Assembly (NCBI GenBank): GCA_004195335.1
Contig: SDWK01000394.1
Span: 1 to 7,620, forward strand
DNA: 7,620 nucleotides
Reading direction: 5' to 3'
From: Shewanella sp.
Lineage (GTDB): Bacteria > Pseudomonadota > Gammaproteobacteria > Enterobacterales > Shewanellaceae
The notes under the pieces were generated by a model that worked only from the letters and a program-made list of their open reading frames with translations, made no database searches and was not told where the DNA came from. This document shows positions 1 to 6,784 of the stretch, in pieces; position 1 is the first letter of the stretch, and each line of letters opens with the position of its first letter. The translations under genes and the position numbers were made by a program.

Positions 1-19
1 AGATGTGTATAAGAGACAG
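1..19 (+). other. Tn5/Nextera mosaic-end adapter (artefact)
   Basis: The first 19 bases read AGATGTGTATAAGAGACAG, an exact match to the Tn5 transposase mosaic end used in Nextera/tagmentation libraries. It sits exactly at the edge of the window. This is a library adapter left on a contig or read end and not part of the organism; genomic sequence starts at about base 20. The reverse complement is not present at the right end. Confidence 0.96.
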
Positions 20-162
20 GTGATGTATTATTACGTCATGTATTAATGAATGGTGATGTAGATAACATGAATGTTGACTTCTCCTATTGTGATGAAACCT
101 GTGAAGGTAATATCATTAATGGTGAAAATCAGCTTATCGGTAACTTTTCTATTTCTTTCTAA
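20..162 (+). CDS. C-terminal fragment of an unrecognised protein
   Basis: Directly after the adapter one plus-strand frame is open for 46 complete codons (first full codon at 22) and ends at TAA 160-162. The peptide starts DVLLRHVLMNGDVDNMN and ends QLIGNFSISF. It is acidic and Asn/Gly-rich, contains two cysteines in YCDETCEGN, and ends in alternating polar and hydrophobic residues with a terminal Phe. That would suit a beta-rich secreted or surface protein, which is inference only. Codon choice looks like ordinary coding DNA. The 5' part lies beyond the contig end, so neither start nor family can be given. No clear terminator follows the stop. I do not recognise the family. Confidence 0.6.
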
Positions 163-314
163 TGCTATCAAGCTATTCCCCCGTCACGTTATGCCGTTGC
201 AGTCATTTAGACCGAATTCACTGAATATACATTTGTTATGAAGTGATTGAAGCTAAAGAAGGCTGCAAAATAAAACTGAATGCCATTCGGCAAGTCAACT
301 GTCGAAAAGTAAAC

Positions 315-333
315 TCACCTCCTTCTCCTCCTT
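315..333 (-). promoter_or_regulatory. Double Shine-Dalgarno sequence without a gene
   Basis: On the minus strand, overlapping the stop codon of the decayed small gene, is AAGGAGGAG (333-325) followed by AAGGAGGTGA (324-315). The second is a ten-base match to the complement of the 16S rRNA 3' end. No start codon lies at normal spacing. An overlapping GTG opens only seven codons, and the next frame beginning TTG/ATG reaches a stop after about 20 codons. It may be the ribosome-binding site of a second operon gene whose coding part has been lost. Confidence 0.35.
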
Positions 334-530
334 AATTAATACTATTCAAATGCTTAGTTGGTACATCTCGTTCTTTATTGAGGCTGTCGACAATCCAATT
401 GCTGGATTTTACCTGTGAGCTTATTCCCCACTCAGAAAGCGCTTCTACCACAGCAATTATGATGTGATAAAAGTGCGTACTCGATGAGGCGCTAATCTCC
501 ATAAAAACCATTTTGTTGATCTGAGGTCAT
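332..530 (-). pseudogene. Small unrecognised gene with one-base frameshift
   Basis: On the minus strand a good ribosome-binding site (AGGAGA, 544-539, 8 bases before the start) precedes ATG 530-528. The frame begins MTSDQQNGFYGD and stops at TAG 494-492. The neighbouring frame carries ISASSSTHFYHIIIAVVEAL and runs on through ALSEWGISSQVKSSNWIVDS to TAA 334-332. Removing one base from the A5 run at 503-507 (T5 on the coding strand) joins the two into a single 65-residue product: the ribosome-binding site and start belong to one frame, the protein-like body to the other. Alternatively the body alone could start at ATG 511-509 (59 residues), but that start has no ribosome-binding site. I do not recognise the protein. 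A sequencing error in the homopolymer is as possible as a true mutation. Confidence 0.4.
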
Positions 531-607
531 GGTCGCTATCTCCTGCTAGGCCAAGTCGAGTTAACTTAAAGCTTGGTATGGTCTGAATGACAAAAGGTAT
601 GACTGTC

Positions 608-633
608 CTGTGTTTTGATTCTGTGTTTTGATA
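608..633. repeat. 13-bp tandem duplication
   Basis: Two adjacent copies of a 13-base unit, CTGTGTTTTGATT (608-620) and CTGTGTTTTGATA (621-633), differ only in the last base. Because 13 is not a multiple of three, this argues against the open minus-strand frame across it being under coding constraint. Likely a replication-slippage duplication. Confidence 0.7.
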
Positions 634-913
634 GTTTCGAAACTAAAAAGTGAACAAAAATTAATGTCGGTATGTTTGGCAATGGCTGCAATCAGAAATG
701 ATGAGTAACGGCGAAATTGCGCTGTTTGTATATCGGGTGATTGATGGCGACATGTTGAGGACGTGATAAATTGATGAAGACTGGTATTGTGATGCGTATC
801 AACACCTTGTGTCTGATGTAAAGTTGAGTGCAGCGAAGTAAGCCAAAGCATTAACAATTGGCGTTCTGTAATCACCTAGCGAAACGGGTTATTTAACACC
901 GCTTTGCATGAAA

Positions 914-957
914 AAATAATGCAATTATTTACATTGTTACCGCACAATTATTAATTG
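914..957. promoter_or_regulatory. Two AT-rich palindromes upstream of the peptidase gene
   Basis: AAATAAT-GCA-ATTATTT (914-930) is a perfect inverted repeat with 7-base arms. CAATTA-T-TAATTG (945-957) is a second one with 6-base arms, 14 bases further on. They lie about 140-180 bp before the chosen start of the M3 peptidase gene. They could be operator sites or simply AT-rich intergenic structure. Neither matches a regulator consensus that I can name. Confidence 0.25.
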
Positions 958-1032
958 AAACTTAAAATTTGAATTTAATGTCTATCAGATCCACTTGGTA
1001 TGGTTGTATCGTATATCAATTATAGGGTTGGC

Positions 1033-1066
1033 TTGACAGCTACTCATAGCAATTAGTCAATAAAAT
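1033..1066 (+). promoter_or_regulatory. Candidate sigma-70 promoter for the M3 peptidase
   Basis: A perfect -35 hexamer TTGACA lies at 1033-1038. At 17 bp spacing the -10 is weak (GTCAAT, 1056-1061). A better -10-like TAAAAT lies at 1061-1066 but at 22 bp, which is too far for this -35. Either choice puts the transcription start at about 1068-1075, downstream of the ATG at 1065, which favours the later start codon at 1095. Confidence 0.3.
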
Positions 1067-1083
1067 GCAGTGCGTTACCGCAA

Positions 1084-1089
1084 AGGGAG
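1084..1089 (+). promoter_or_regulatory. Ribosome-binding site that fixes the peptidase start
   Basis: AGGGAG ends five bases before ATG 1095. The in-frame ATG at 1065 has no Shine-Dalgarno sequence and lies within the promoter region. Starting at 1095 also gives a normal lipoprotein signal peptide, with positive charges directly after Met. Confidence 0.75.
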
Positions 1090-1094
1090 AATCC

Positions 1095-3242
1095 ATGCGT
1101 AAGTCCATCCTCACTACGGCTATTTTGGCCAGTTTAGCGATCACAGGTTGTTCAGAAGTCTCAGTTACCAAAGATGTAACTCCAGCAGCCATGAACGGCA
1201 CTGAAGTTAGTAACACACAGGTAAAAGTGAGTAATGTATTAATGCAACAGAGTCGCTTACAATATCAAGCACCACAGTTCGACCAAGTCTCCTTCGCTGA
1301 CTATGCTCCGGCCTTTACACAAGGGATCGCAGAGCATGATGCTGACATTGCTGAAATAATTAACAACAAGCAAGCACCGGAATTTGAAAACACCATAGTC
1401 GCGATGGAAAAAGCTGGCAGCTTACTGACCCGCGTCTCTAAAATCTTCTTTAATCTTGCCAGTGTTAACTCTTCCGATAAAGTGCAAGCTCTGGAAGCGG
1501 AATTAGCGCCAAAGCTATCGGCACATTGGGATAATATCTACCTCAGCCCCGAACTGTTCGCCCGTGTTGAAGTTGTGTATCAGTCACGTGATAAATTGTC
1601 GGCAGCGGATAAGCGTTTAGTGGAGTTCTACTATCAGAATTTTGACCGCGCTGGTGCCAAGCTATCAGATGCTGACAAAACCAAAATGCGTGACCTCAAT
1701 GGTCAATTGGCCAGCCTTACCACCGAGTTTTCAAAAAACGTGATGGACTCGTTTAAAAATGAAGTCATTATCGTCACAGATAAAGCCGAGCTGGATGGTT
1801 TATCTAATGCCGAAATTGCTACCTTAGCGCAAGCGGCTAAAAGCGCAGGCAAAGAGGGGTATTTAATCACCTTAGTCAACACCACTCGCCAACCTATTCT
1901 GTCCAGCCTCAACAACCGGGCACTGCGCCAACGCGTATGGGAAACCTCGGCAAACCGTGCAATGGATGCCAACGGTCCTAATATTATTAAGCAATCCCAT
2001 CTGCATGCCGAAAAAGCCGCACTACTCGGTTATGACTCATGGGCTGCCTATACCGTTGCCGACCAAATGGCTAAGACCCCCACCGCGGTGTATGAGATCT
2101 TAGACAACTTGGCCCCAAAAGCGGTAGCGAAAGCTAAACAGGAAGCTGCCGATATTCAGGCTGAAATTGCCAAAACGGGTGAGGCATTTGAGCTTGAACC
2201 ATGGGATTGGGCTTATTTTTCCGAGAAAGTACGTAAAGATAAATATGATCTAGACCAGAGTCTAGTCACTCCCTATTTCGAGTTTAATCGTGTGCTAAAC
2301 GATGGCATGTTCTTCGCCATGAAAAAACTATACGGCATCACAGTCAAGCCACGTAAAGATTTACCCGTGTGGAATACGGATGTATCAGCCTACGAGATCT
2401 TCAATAAAGATGAATCATCCATAGGCATCTTCTATCTCGATCCGTACGCCCGCGAAGGTAAGAGTGGCGGCGCATGGATGGATGAGTTTGTGACGCAAAG
2501 CGGATTGTTAGGCACAAAACCTGTAATCTACAACGCGCTCAATATTCCAAAGCCCGTATCGGGTCCGACCCTGATGACCTTCGATGAAGTGACGACAATG
2601 TTCCACGAATTTGGTCACGCCGTACACGGTTTATTCTCTGACGTGAAATATCCAAGTTTGGCGGGCACAGCCACGCCGCGTGACTTTGTGGAGTTTCCAT
2701 CTCAAGCCAATGAAGACTGGGCTATCGATCCGCAGGTGATCGCCAACTATGCCAAGCATTACCAAACGGGCGAACCTATTCCGGCCGCGCTATTATCTAA
2801 GGTGCTAGCTGCGAGCAAGTTTGGCACAGGCTTCGGTACCACTGAATACCTCGCTGCCGCTATCCTGGATATGGAATGGCACTCGATTTCAGTGGATACC
2901 CAAATTGATGATGTGGAAAAGTTTGAGCATCAAGCTTTAGCTAAACACGGTATCGATTTTTCACCCGTGCCCTCACGCTATAAATCGGCATACTTTAGCC
3001 ATGCATTTGCAGGTGGATACTCTGCAGGCTACTACGCTTATCTATGGACTGAAGTCTTCGCCGCTGATGCATTCGATTATATGAGTCATAACGGCGGCTT
3101 GTCATTGGAGAACGGTAACAAGTTCCGCGATAATGTGCTCTCCAAAGGTAACAGTGAAGATTTGATGCAAGATTACATCAAGTTTACCGGTAGAAAGCCT
3201 AGCGTAGATGCTTTACTCAAGCATCGGGGCTTAGTGGATTAA
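1095..3242 (+). CDS. dcp: Dcp-like M3 family zinc metallopeptidase, lipoprotein
   Basis: A 715-residue oligopeptidase of MEROPS family M3, closest in feel to peptidyl-dipeptidase Dcp, which removes C-terminal dipeptides from short peptides. The zinc-binding motif HEFGH is at residues 504-508 and the third ligand is Glu533 in DFVEFPSQANE, 29 residues after the first His as in E. coli Dcp. The substrate-binding block HAFAGGYSAGYYAYLW is at 636-651, and the C-terminus ends KHRGLVD as usual in the family. The N-terminus MRKSILTTAILASLAITGC is a lipoprotein signal with lipobox ITGC and lipidated Cys19. Ser at +2 predicts outer-membrane sorting, so the enzyme probably acts in the periplasm, unlike unlipidated E. 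coli Dcp (681 residues). The first ~45 residues after Cys19 look like a linker. An intrinsic terminator follows. Start chosen at 1095 because of AGGGAG and the signal peptide; ATG 1065 would add ten residues. Monocistronic. Confidence 0.95.
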   Translation: MRKSILTTAILASLAITGCSEVSVTKDVTPAAMNGTEVSNTQVKVSNVLMQQSRLQYQAPQFDQVSFADYAPAFTQGIAEHDADIAEIINNKQAPEFENTIVAMEKAGSLLTRVSKIFFNLASVNSSDKVQALEAELAPKLSAHWDNIYLSPELFARVEVVYQSRDKLSAADKRLVEFYYQNFDRAGAKLSDADKTKMRDLNGQLASLTTEFSKNVMDSFKNEVIIVTDKAELDGLSNAEIATLAQAAKSAGKEGYLITLVNTTRQPILSSLNNRALRQRVWETSANRAMDANGPNIIKQSHLHAEKAALLGYDSWAAYTVADQMAKTPTAVYEILDNLAPKAVAKAKQEAADIQAEIAKTGEAFELEPWDWAYFSEKVRKDKYDLDQSLVTPYFEFNRVLNDGMFFAMKKLYGITVKPRKDLPVWNTDVSAYEIFNKDESSIGIFYLDPYAREGKSGGAWMDEFVTQSGLLGTKPVIYNALNIPKPVSGPTLMTFDEVTTMFHEFGHAVHGLFSDVKYPSLAGTATPRDFVEFPSQANEDWAIDPQVIANYAKHYQTGEPIPAALLSKVLAASKFGTGFGTTEYLAAAILDMEWHSISVDTQIDDVEKFEHQALAKHGIDFSPVPSRYKSAYFSHAFAGGYSAGYYAYLWTEVFAADAFDYMSHNGGLSLENGNKFRDNVLSKGNSEDLMQDYIKFTGRKPSVDALLKHRGLVD

Positions 3243-3330
3243 CCTGGTTATTTTGACGTTGGCCAACATCTGATAGCCATCCTATCCTTGTTAGTCTGTC
3301 TAGTCTTAAAATAGGTTGACGGTTTTTATT

Positions 3331-3362
3331 AAGCCAGTAGGTACTCCCGACTGGCTTTTTTT
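3331..3362 (+). terminator. Rho-independent terminator of the M3 peptidase gene
   Basis: AAGCCAGT (3331-3338) pairs perfectly with ACTGGCTT (3350-3357). The loop may add a GG/CC pair, and a run of seven T follows at 3356-3362. It lies about 90 bp after the peptidase stop codon and points with that gene. On the other strand only a weak T-rich tract follows the stem, so it is a poor terminator for the convergent ATPase gene. Confidence 0.88.
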
Positions 3363-3444
3363 ATGGTGGTCGATAAACCAGAATATTTGCTGGAGTCGGA
3401 AGAGACGACAGAGACTTAGTACCCGGCTATTTCTTTTACCCCAA

Positions 3445-4032
3445 CTATCCTTTATTGTGTCTGTTGATCACGTTTTCGATAGTCATTATTCCAAACATAA
3501 TCTTCCTTACAAATGACTCTGAATTGCCAACGAAGTAGTAAGAGGGGTGTCTTGACCATATATTCTGTAGTCTTTTATCCAGCTTTGCCGCCTGGGCTGA
3601 TGACTCCTTTCTGATGGGGTTATTACTTTGAATGTCACGCCCACTTGCGGCGGCAGATTCAAAGAATATGACGGCGTCGTAGCGGTTGAGCTCTTTTTCA
3701 AAGCTGGAATTCACCTCTTTAAAAAATTCATCATCCGTACCGGGCCAGTAAGCCAGACCATCTAATGTGCCTCTGTCACAGATTAGGAGCCTGTCGGGGT
3801 ATTGTTTCTCTTGGATAGTTTCTACATTCTGTTGGAGAGAGAAAATGGTTTTTTGAACATTCTTAATCACCTGCTCATCACAGGATCTACCAATGCCACC
3901 AGAAAAAAGCACGGTCGCAGACTCTGGGACAATGGCAACTTTATCGCCAAGCTCGCGGCGAAAAAGGTCGAGCGCCGTGGTCTTGCCTCCACCGGGGCCA
4001 CCCGTTACCACGACTTTTATCTGTTTTTTCAT
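3445..4032 (-). CDS. P-loop ATPase, AAA_28/NadR-kinase-like
   Basis: A 195-residue soluble single-domain P-loop NTPase. The Walker A motif GGPGGGKTT lies at residues 11-19 (Lys17, Thr18). PES at 36-38 and the strand LLICDRG at 82-88 resemble the lid and acidic/DRG motifs of small nucleotide kinases. The C-terminal part carries RKESSAQAAKLDKRLQNIW and HPSYYFVGN, the pattern I associate with the AAA_28 family, which is related to the NadR ribosylnicotinamide kinase domain. That family assignment is recalled and not searched. ATP or GTP binding is well supported; the substrate is unknown. There is no signal peptide or membrane segment, so it should be cytoplasmic. Start: ATGATG occurs at 4035-4030, and AGAGG (4042-4038) is five bases before the second ATG, so I use 4032. 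A TTG at 4047 would add five residues but has no ribosome-binding site. Convergent with the peptidase, divergent from the molybdoenzyme, probably monocistronic. Confidence 0.88.
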   Translation of the reverse strand: MKKQIKVVVTGGPGGGKTTALDLFRRELGDKVAIVPESATVLFSGGIGRSCDEQVIKNVQKTIFSLQQNVETIQEKQYPDRLLICDRGTLDGLAYWPGTDDEFFKEVNSSFEKELNRYDAVIFFESAAASGRDIQSNNPIRKESSAQAAKLDKRLQNIWSRHPSYYFVGNSESFVRKIMFGIMTIENVINRHNKG

Positions 4033-4037
4033 CATCA

Positions 4038-4042
4038 CCTCT
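4038..4042 (-). promoter_or_regulatory. Ribosome-binding site of the ATPase gene
   Basis: On the minus strand AGAGG (4042-4038) precedes the tandem ATGATG by two bases for the first ATG and five for the second. Spacing favours the second, at 4032-4030. It lies inside the extension that would arise from a TTG start at 4047, which argues against that start. Confidence 0.6.
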
Positions 4043-4110
4043 GCCAAGGGCTAGGCTAAATTGGCCAGGAAAAAGGAGTCACTACAATCCATTATGGCAC
4101 GCTCGCTGAA

Positions 4111-4138
4111 ATTATCGACAATGGGGCTGTTGATTCAA
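4111..4138 (-). promoter_or_regulatory. Candidate sigma-70 promoter for the ATPase gene
   Basis: On the minus strand, TTGAAT (4138-4133, 4 of 6 to consensus) and GATAAT (4116-4111, 5 of 6) are separated by 16 bases. This predicts a transcript starting near 4104 with a leader of about 70 bases. It is the best promoter-like pair seen in the divergent gap. Confidence 0.4.
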
Positions 4139-4342
4139 TTGGTACCCTGCAGCCTTACCCGTTCAGTTTCCGTTGAATGATGAGTAGGCGAAGATAAAGG
4201 TTTTACCTGAGTGGCTACTGGTTTCAGCAACGTGACAGATATCAATAGGCTAGTAGTTCAAACTCTGTCGATCTGGATTTGTGCACAGAGAAGCAATAGA
4301 GGTAAGCTGCTTGAATCGAAGCAGGTCTTCTTGAGCTTGTAT

Positions 4343-4348
4343 AGGGGA
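4343..4348 (+). promoter_or_regulatory. Ribosome-binding site of the molybdoenzyme gene
   Basis: AGGGGA ends five bases before ATG 4354. It supports this start, which places the first iron-sulphur cysteine at residue 10 and leaves no room for a Tat signal peptide. Confidence 0.75.
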
Positions 4349-4353
4349 AAGTC

Positions 4354-6657
4354 ATGAGTGAGCAGCAAGTTCCAAGCTATTGTGCTCAATGTATTTCACG
4401 TTGTGGCTGTCTGGTTACGGTGGAAAATGGTGCATTAACTAAAGTACAAAATCTTGCGGGTCATCCGACCGGAGATGTGGTCTGTGTTAAAGGTAAAGCG
4501 GCGCCGCAGATAGTTTATCATCCCGATCGTCTACTCACTCCTATGCAGCGCACTCAGCCCAAGGGAGCTGACGATCCCGGCTGGCAACCCATATCGTGGC
4601 AACAAGCACTTTGCACTATCGGTGACAAACTCAACCAATTCAAATCGCAAAGCGGGGCTAAATCTGTTTGTTGGGGCATAACGACACCAAGTGCCACGGC
4701 TATTGCTGATAGCTTTATGTGGATTAACCGTTTGGCTCATGCGTTTGGGTCTCCCAATAAATTGTTTGCGACTGAAAACTGTAATTGGCACAAAGATTTT
4801 TCTCATGCTTATGTATTCGGGCAAGGCATTGGTATGCCTGACTATCAAAATACTGACTGTATTTTGTTATGGGGGTTTAACCCGAAAGAAACCTGGCCAG
4901 CCCATGCCTTGCAGGTGATTGAGGCGCAAAAACGTGGCGCAAAACTGATAGTTATCGATCCCCGCAGAGCCGGCCTGGCCGAGCAATCTGACTTGTGGAT
5001 GCGGATCACCCCAGGAACCGATGGGGTGCTGGCGATGGCGTTAGCCAAGGTATTAATCGCCCATAATCAGTATGATCAAAGCTTCGTTCGTCGCTGGAGT
5101 AACGGTCCCCTGTTAGTTCGCGATGACAACGGCATGCTGTTGACAGCTGAAGATCTGGGACTGAACCTTGCAGGCAAGCCGGAGCGAGAGCAACTGGTTG
5201 CCTGGAATGAGCGAACACAAGCCGTTGTGTTTTATGATGCTAAGTCACGGCAATACCAATGCGATTCGATAGAAGATACTCAACTGGCTCTGGACGCTAG
5301 GATAGAACTTAATGGCATTCAATGTCGGCCCGCTTTTTCTCATTATAAAGAGGCATGTCAGCGCTACACCCTTGAGTATGCCGAATCTGTAACCGGTATT
5401 TCGGCGAAGCAAATAGAGCAAATGGCTTCGATGATGGCTCAATCCAAGGCGGTGAGCTATTTCTCGTGGACGGGGACCGCTCAACATCAGCAAGCAACAC
5501 AGACGACGTTGGCGATAGCGAGTCTATATGGACTCACTGGGTGCTTGGATAAGCGAGGTGGCAATGTCTACTTCTCTAAGCCGGATGTTAATAATCTAAT
5601 GGGTTTTTCGCTGTTAGATAGCGACCAGCAAAAAGCGGCTTTGGGGGCGGATAAGCCTCTGGGTCCCTGGAAAATGGGCTGGGTTAACTCAAACGATCTG
5701 CATAGAAGTGTGGTACATCAAGCGCCCTATAAAACTCGCGCACTCATCGCTTTTGGCGGCAATCCTATTGCAACTAAACCCAATGAATCTTTTGTGCGTG
5801 AGACTCTGCGGGAGTTGGAGTTCTATGTCCATGCGGATCTATTTTTGAATGAGTCGGCTAAAGAAGCCGATATCGTGCTGCCCGTATCCAGTTGCTGGGA
5901 ACGAGCGGGATTAAGCGCAGGCTTCTTGGTTTCACAACAGGCTGAATCCTTGTTGCAGCTGCGTAAACCCGTTATCGAACCTCTGGGGGATGCTAAGTCA
6001 GACACCAATATTGTGTTCGAACTCGCCAGACAATTGGGGTTGGAAGAGCACTTTTGGGAGGGGGATATCGATGCTGCCATTGAAGAGGTCTTAGCGCCTA
6101 CCGGAGTGAGCTTATCAGAGTTAAAAGCACAACCGGCGGGCATAGACTTAGGGCTTAAAACCCAATATCAGAAATATAGAACTCAAGGTTTTAATACTCC
6201 TACAGGCAAACTGGAGTTTTATTCAGAGTGTTTTTTAAAATCAGGATATTCTCCTGTCCCTCAGTTTTCTAAAGTCCACAGTCACGCAGATTATCCACTT
6301 ATTCTGACCTCTGCAAAGTTTCGAGCCCATTGTCATAGCCAACATAAGCAGGTCGGAATGCTTAATCGGCGTTCAAATGGTCCGGTGGTAGAGATCAGCA
6401 CTGCGTTGGCCCATGAGCTGTCGATTGTCGGCAATCAGAAAATTATTATTGAAACCCCCATTGGTAAAATGACAGCGATTGCCAAGCTTAATGCCGATTT
6501 AGCTAAAAACGTGTTATGTGCACAATATGGCTGGCAGGAAAGTGGCAAAAACTATAATGGCATCATCGAACAGACGCCATCTGATCCCATCAGTGGCTCG
6601 AACCGATTGAAGAGTCAGTGGTGCAAAATCAGCAAGCTTGAAATTCTGGCTGGCTGA
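4354..6657 (+). CDS. Molybdopterin oxidoreductase with 4Fe-4S cluster
   Basis: A 767-residue catalytic subunit of the DMSO-reductase superfamily (Mo or W bis-MGD enzymes). The N-terminal 4Fe-4S domain has Cys10, 13, 17 and 44 (CX2CX3CX26C), followed by Lys46. The molybdopterin domain follows, with a probable metal ligand Cys143 in ATENCNWH, the nucleotide-contact strand LIVIDPRR (198-205), SWTGTAQHQQATQT and GGNPIATKPNES. The C-terminal dinucleotide-binding domain covers about 645-765 and ends DPISGSNRLKSQWCKI. N-terminus MSEQQVPSYC has no twin-arginine signal, so the enzyme is predicted cytoplasmic. Parts such as SNGPLLVRDDNG recall the broad group of uncharacterised oxidoreductases near formate dehydrogenase, thiosulfate reductase and acetylene hydratase. 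NapA/NasA, DMSO reductase or a true formate dehydrogenase cannot be claimed, and Sec is absent. No electron-transfer, membrane or chaperone gene is adjacent in this window. Substrate unknown. Confidence 0.93.
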   Translation: MSEQQVPSYCAQCISRCGCLVTVENGALTKVQNLAGHPTGDVVCVKGKAAPQIVYHPDRLLTPMQRTQPKGADDPGWQPISWQQALCTIGDKLNQFKSQSGAKSVCWGITTPSATAIADSFMWINRLAHAFGSPNKLFATENCNWHKDFSHAYVFGQGIGMPDYQNTDCILLWGFNPKETWPAHALQVIEAQKRGAKLIVIDPRRAGLAEQSDLWMRITPGTDGVLAMALAKVLIAHNQYDQSFVRRWSNGPLLVRDDNGMLLTAEDLGLNLAGKPEREQLVAWNERTQAVVFYDAKSRQYQCDSIEDTQLALDARIELNGIQCRPAFSHYKEACQRYTLEYAESVTGISAKQIEQMASMMAQSKAVSYFSWTGTAQHQQATQTTLAIASLYGLTGCLDKRGGNVYFSKPDVNNLMGFSLLDSDQQKAALGADKPLGPWKMGWVNSNDLHRSVVHQAPYKTRALIAFGGNPIATKPNESFVRETLRELEFYVHADLFLNESAKEADIVLPVSSCWERAGLSAGFLVSQQAESLLQLRKPVIEPLGDAKSDTNIVFELARQLGLEEHFWEGDIDAAIEEVLAPTGVSLSELKAQPAGIDLGLKTQYQKYRTQGFNTPTGKLEFYSECFLKSGYSPVPQFSKVHSHADYPLILTSAKFRAHCHSQHKQVGMLNRRSNGPVVEISTALAHELSIVGNQKIIIETPIGKMTAIAKLNADLAKNVLCAQYGWQESGKNYNGIIEQTPSDPISGSNRLKSQWCKISKLEILAG

Positions 6658-6784
6658 GCTGAATTTTGGTTTATGCGGTTACAGCGGGGTTTAAATCATC
6701 GGCTCTGATCTGACGTGTACGCTATATATTGCTGTAGAGGCTGCGCTGCGAGCAGTCGGATAAAGAACTAAGAGTATTAAACAG

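Larger units (their letters stand above)
163..1064. other. Gene-poor stretch with decayed sequence
   Basis: About 900 bp lie between the partial gene and the M3 peptidase. Stops are frequent in all plus frames. The minus strand has one GTG-started open frame at 561-875 without a Shine-Dalgarno sequence and with an unusual His/Gln/Ser/Thr-rich composition, which I do not accept as a gene. It also carries a probable frameshifted small gene at 332-530, followed by an orphan strong ribosome-binding sequence. The right part (876-1064) is AT-rich, contains palindromes, and probably holds the promoter of the peptidase gene. Overall it reads like eroded accessory DNA. Confidence 0.6.
4048..4353. other. 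Divergent intergenic region
   Basis: About 320 bp separate the starts of the ATPase (minus) and the molybdoenzyme (plus). It holds the candidate ATPase promoter and a plus-strand frame open from 4060 to 4173 without a usable start codon, whose translation (GTLAEIIDNGAVDSIGTL...) looks protein-like and could be a gene remnant. A 28-codon ATG frame (4094-4180) overlaps it without a ribosome-binding site. No convincing promoter was found for the molybdoenzyme, and no FNR-like or sigma-54-like site. Confidence 0.5.

Noticed and set aside
278..288. Palindrome GAATG-C-CATTC followed on the minus strand by a T-rich tract, as a possible terminator
   Set aside because: Only four base pairs can form around a normal loop, so the hairpin is too weak for an intrinsic terminator.
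561..875. 104-codon open frame on the minus strand
   Set aside because: It needs a GTG start without a Shine-Dalgarno sequence, is rich in His, Gln, Ser and Thr, spans a 13-bp tandem duplication, and resembles no family I know. Probably chance or eroded DNA.
3316..3516. 66-codon open frame on the plus strand after the peptidase gene
   Set aside because: It runs through the terminator hairpin and its T tract and overlaps the end of the ATPase gene on the other strand. No ribosome-binding site.
3802..4059. 85-codon open frame opposite the ATPase gene
   Set aside because: Antisense shadow of a well-supported P-loop protein with intact Walker A motif.
4094..4180. 28-codon ATG frame resembling a short signal peptide
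   Set aside because: The nearest AGGAG is about 16 bases upstream, too far. It overlaps another open frame and there is no other support.
4274..4281. TGTGCACA palindrome before the molybdoenzyme as a possible CRP or FNR site
   Set aside because: The half-site spacing fits neither the CRP pattern (TGTGA-N6-TCACA) nor the FNR pattern (TTGAT-N4-ATCAA).
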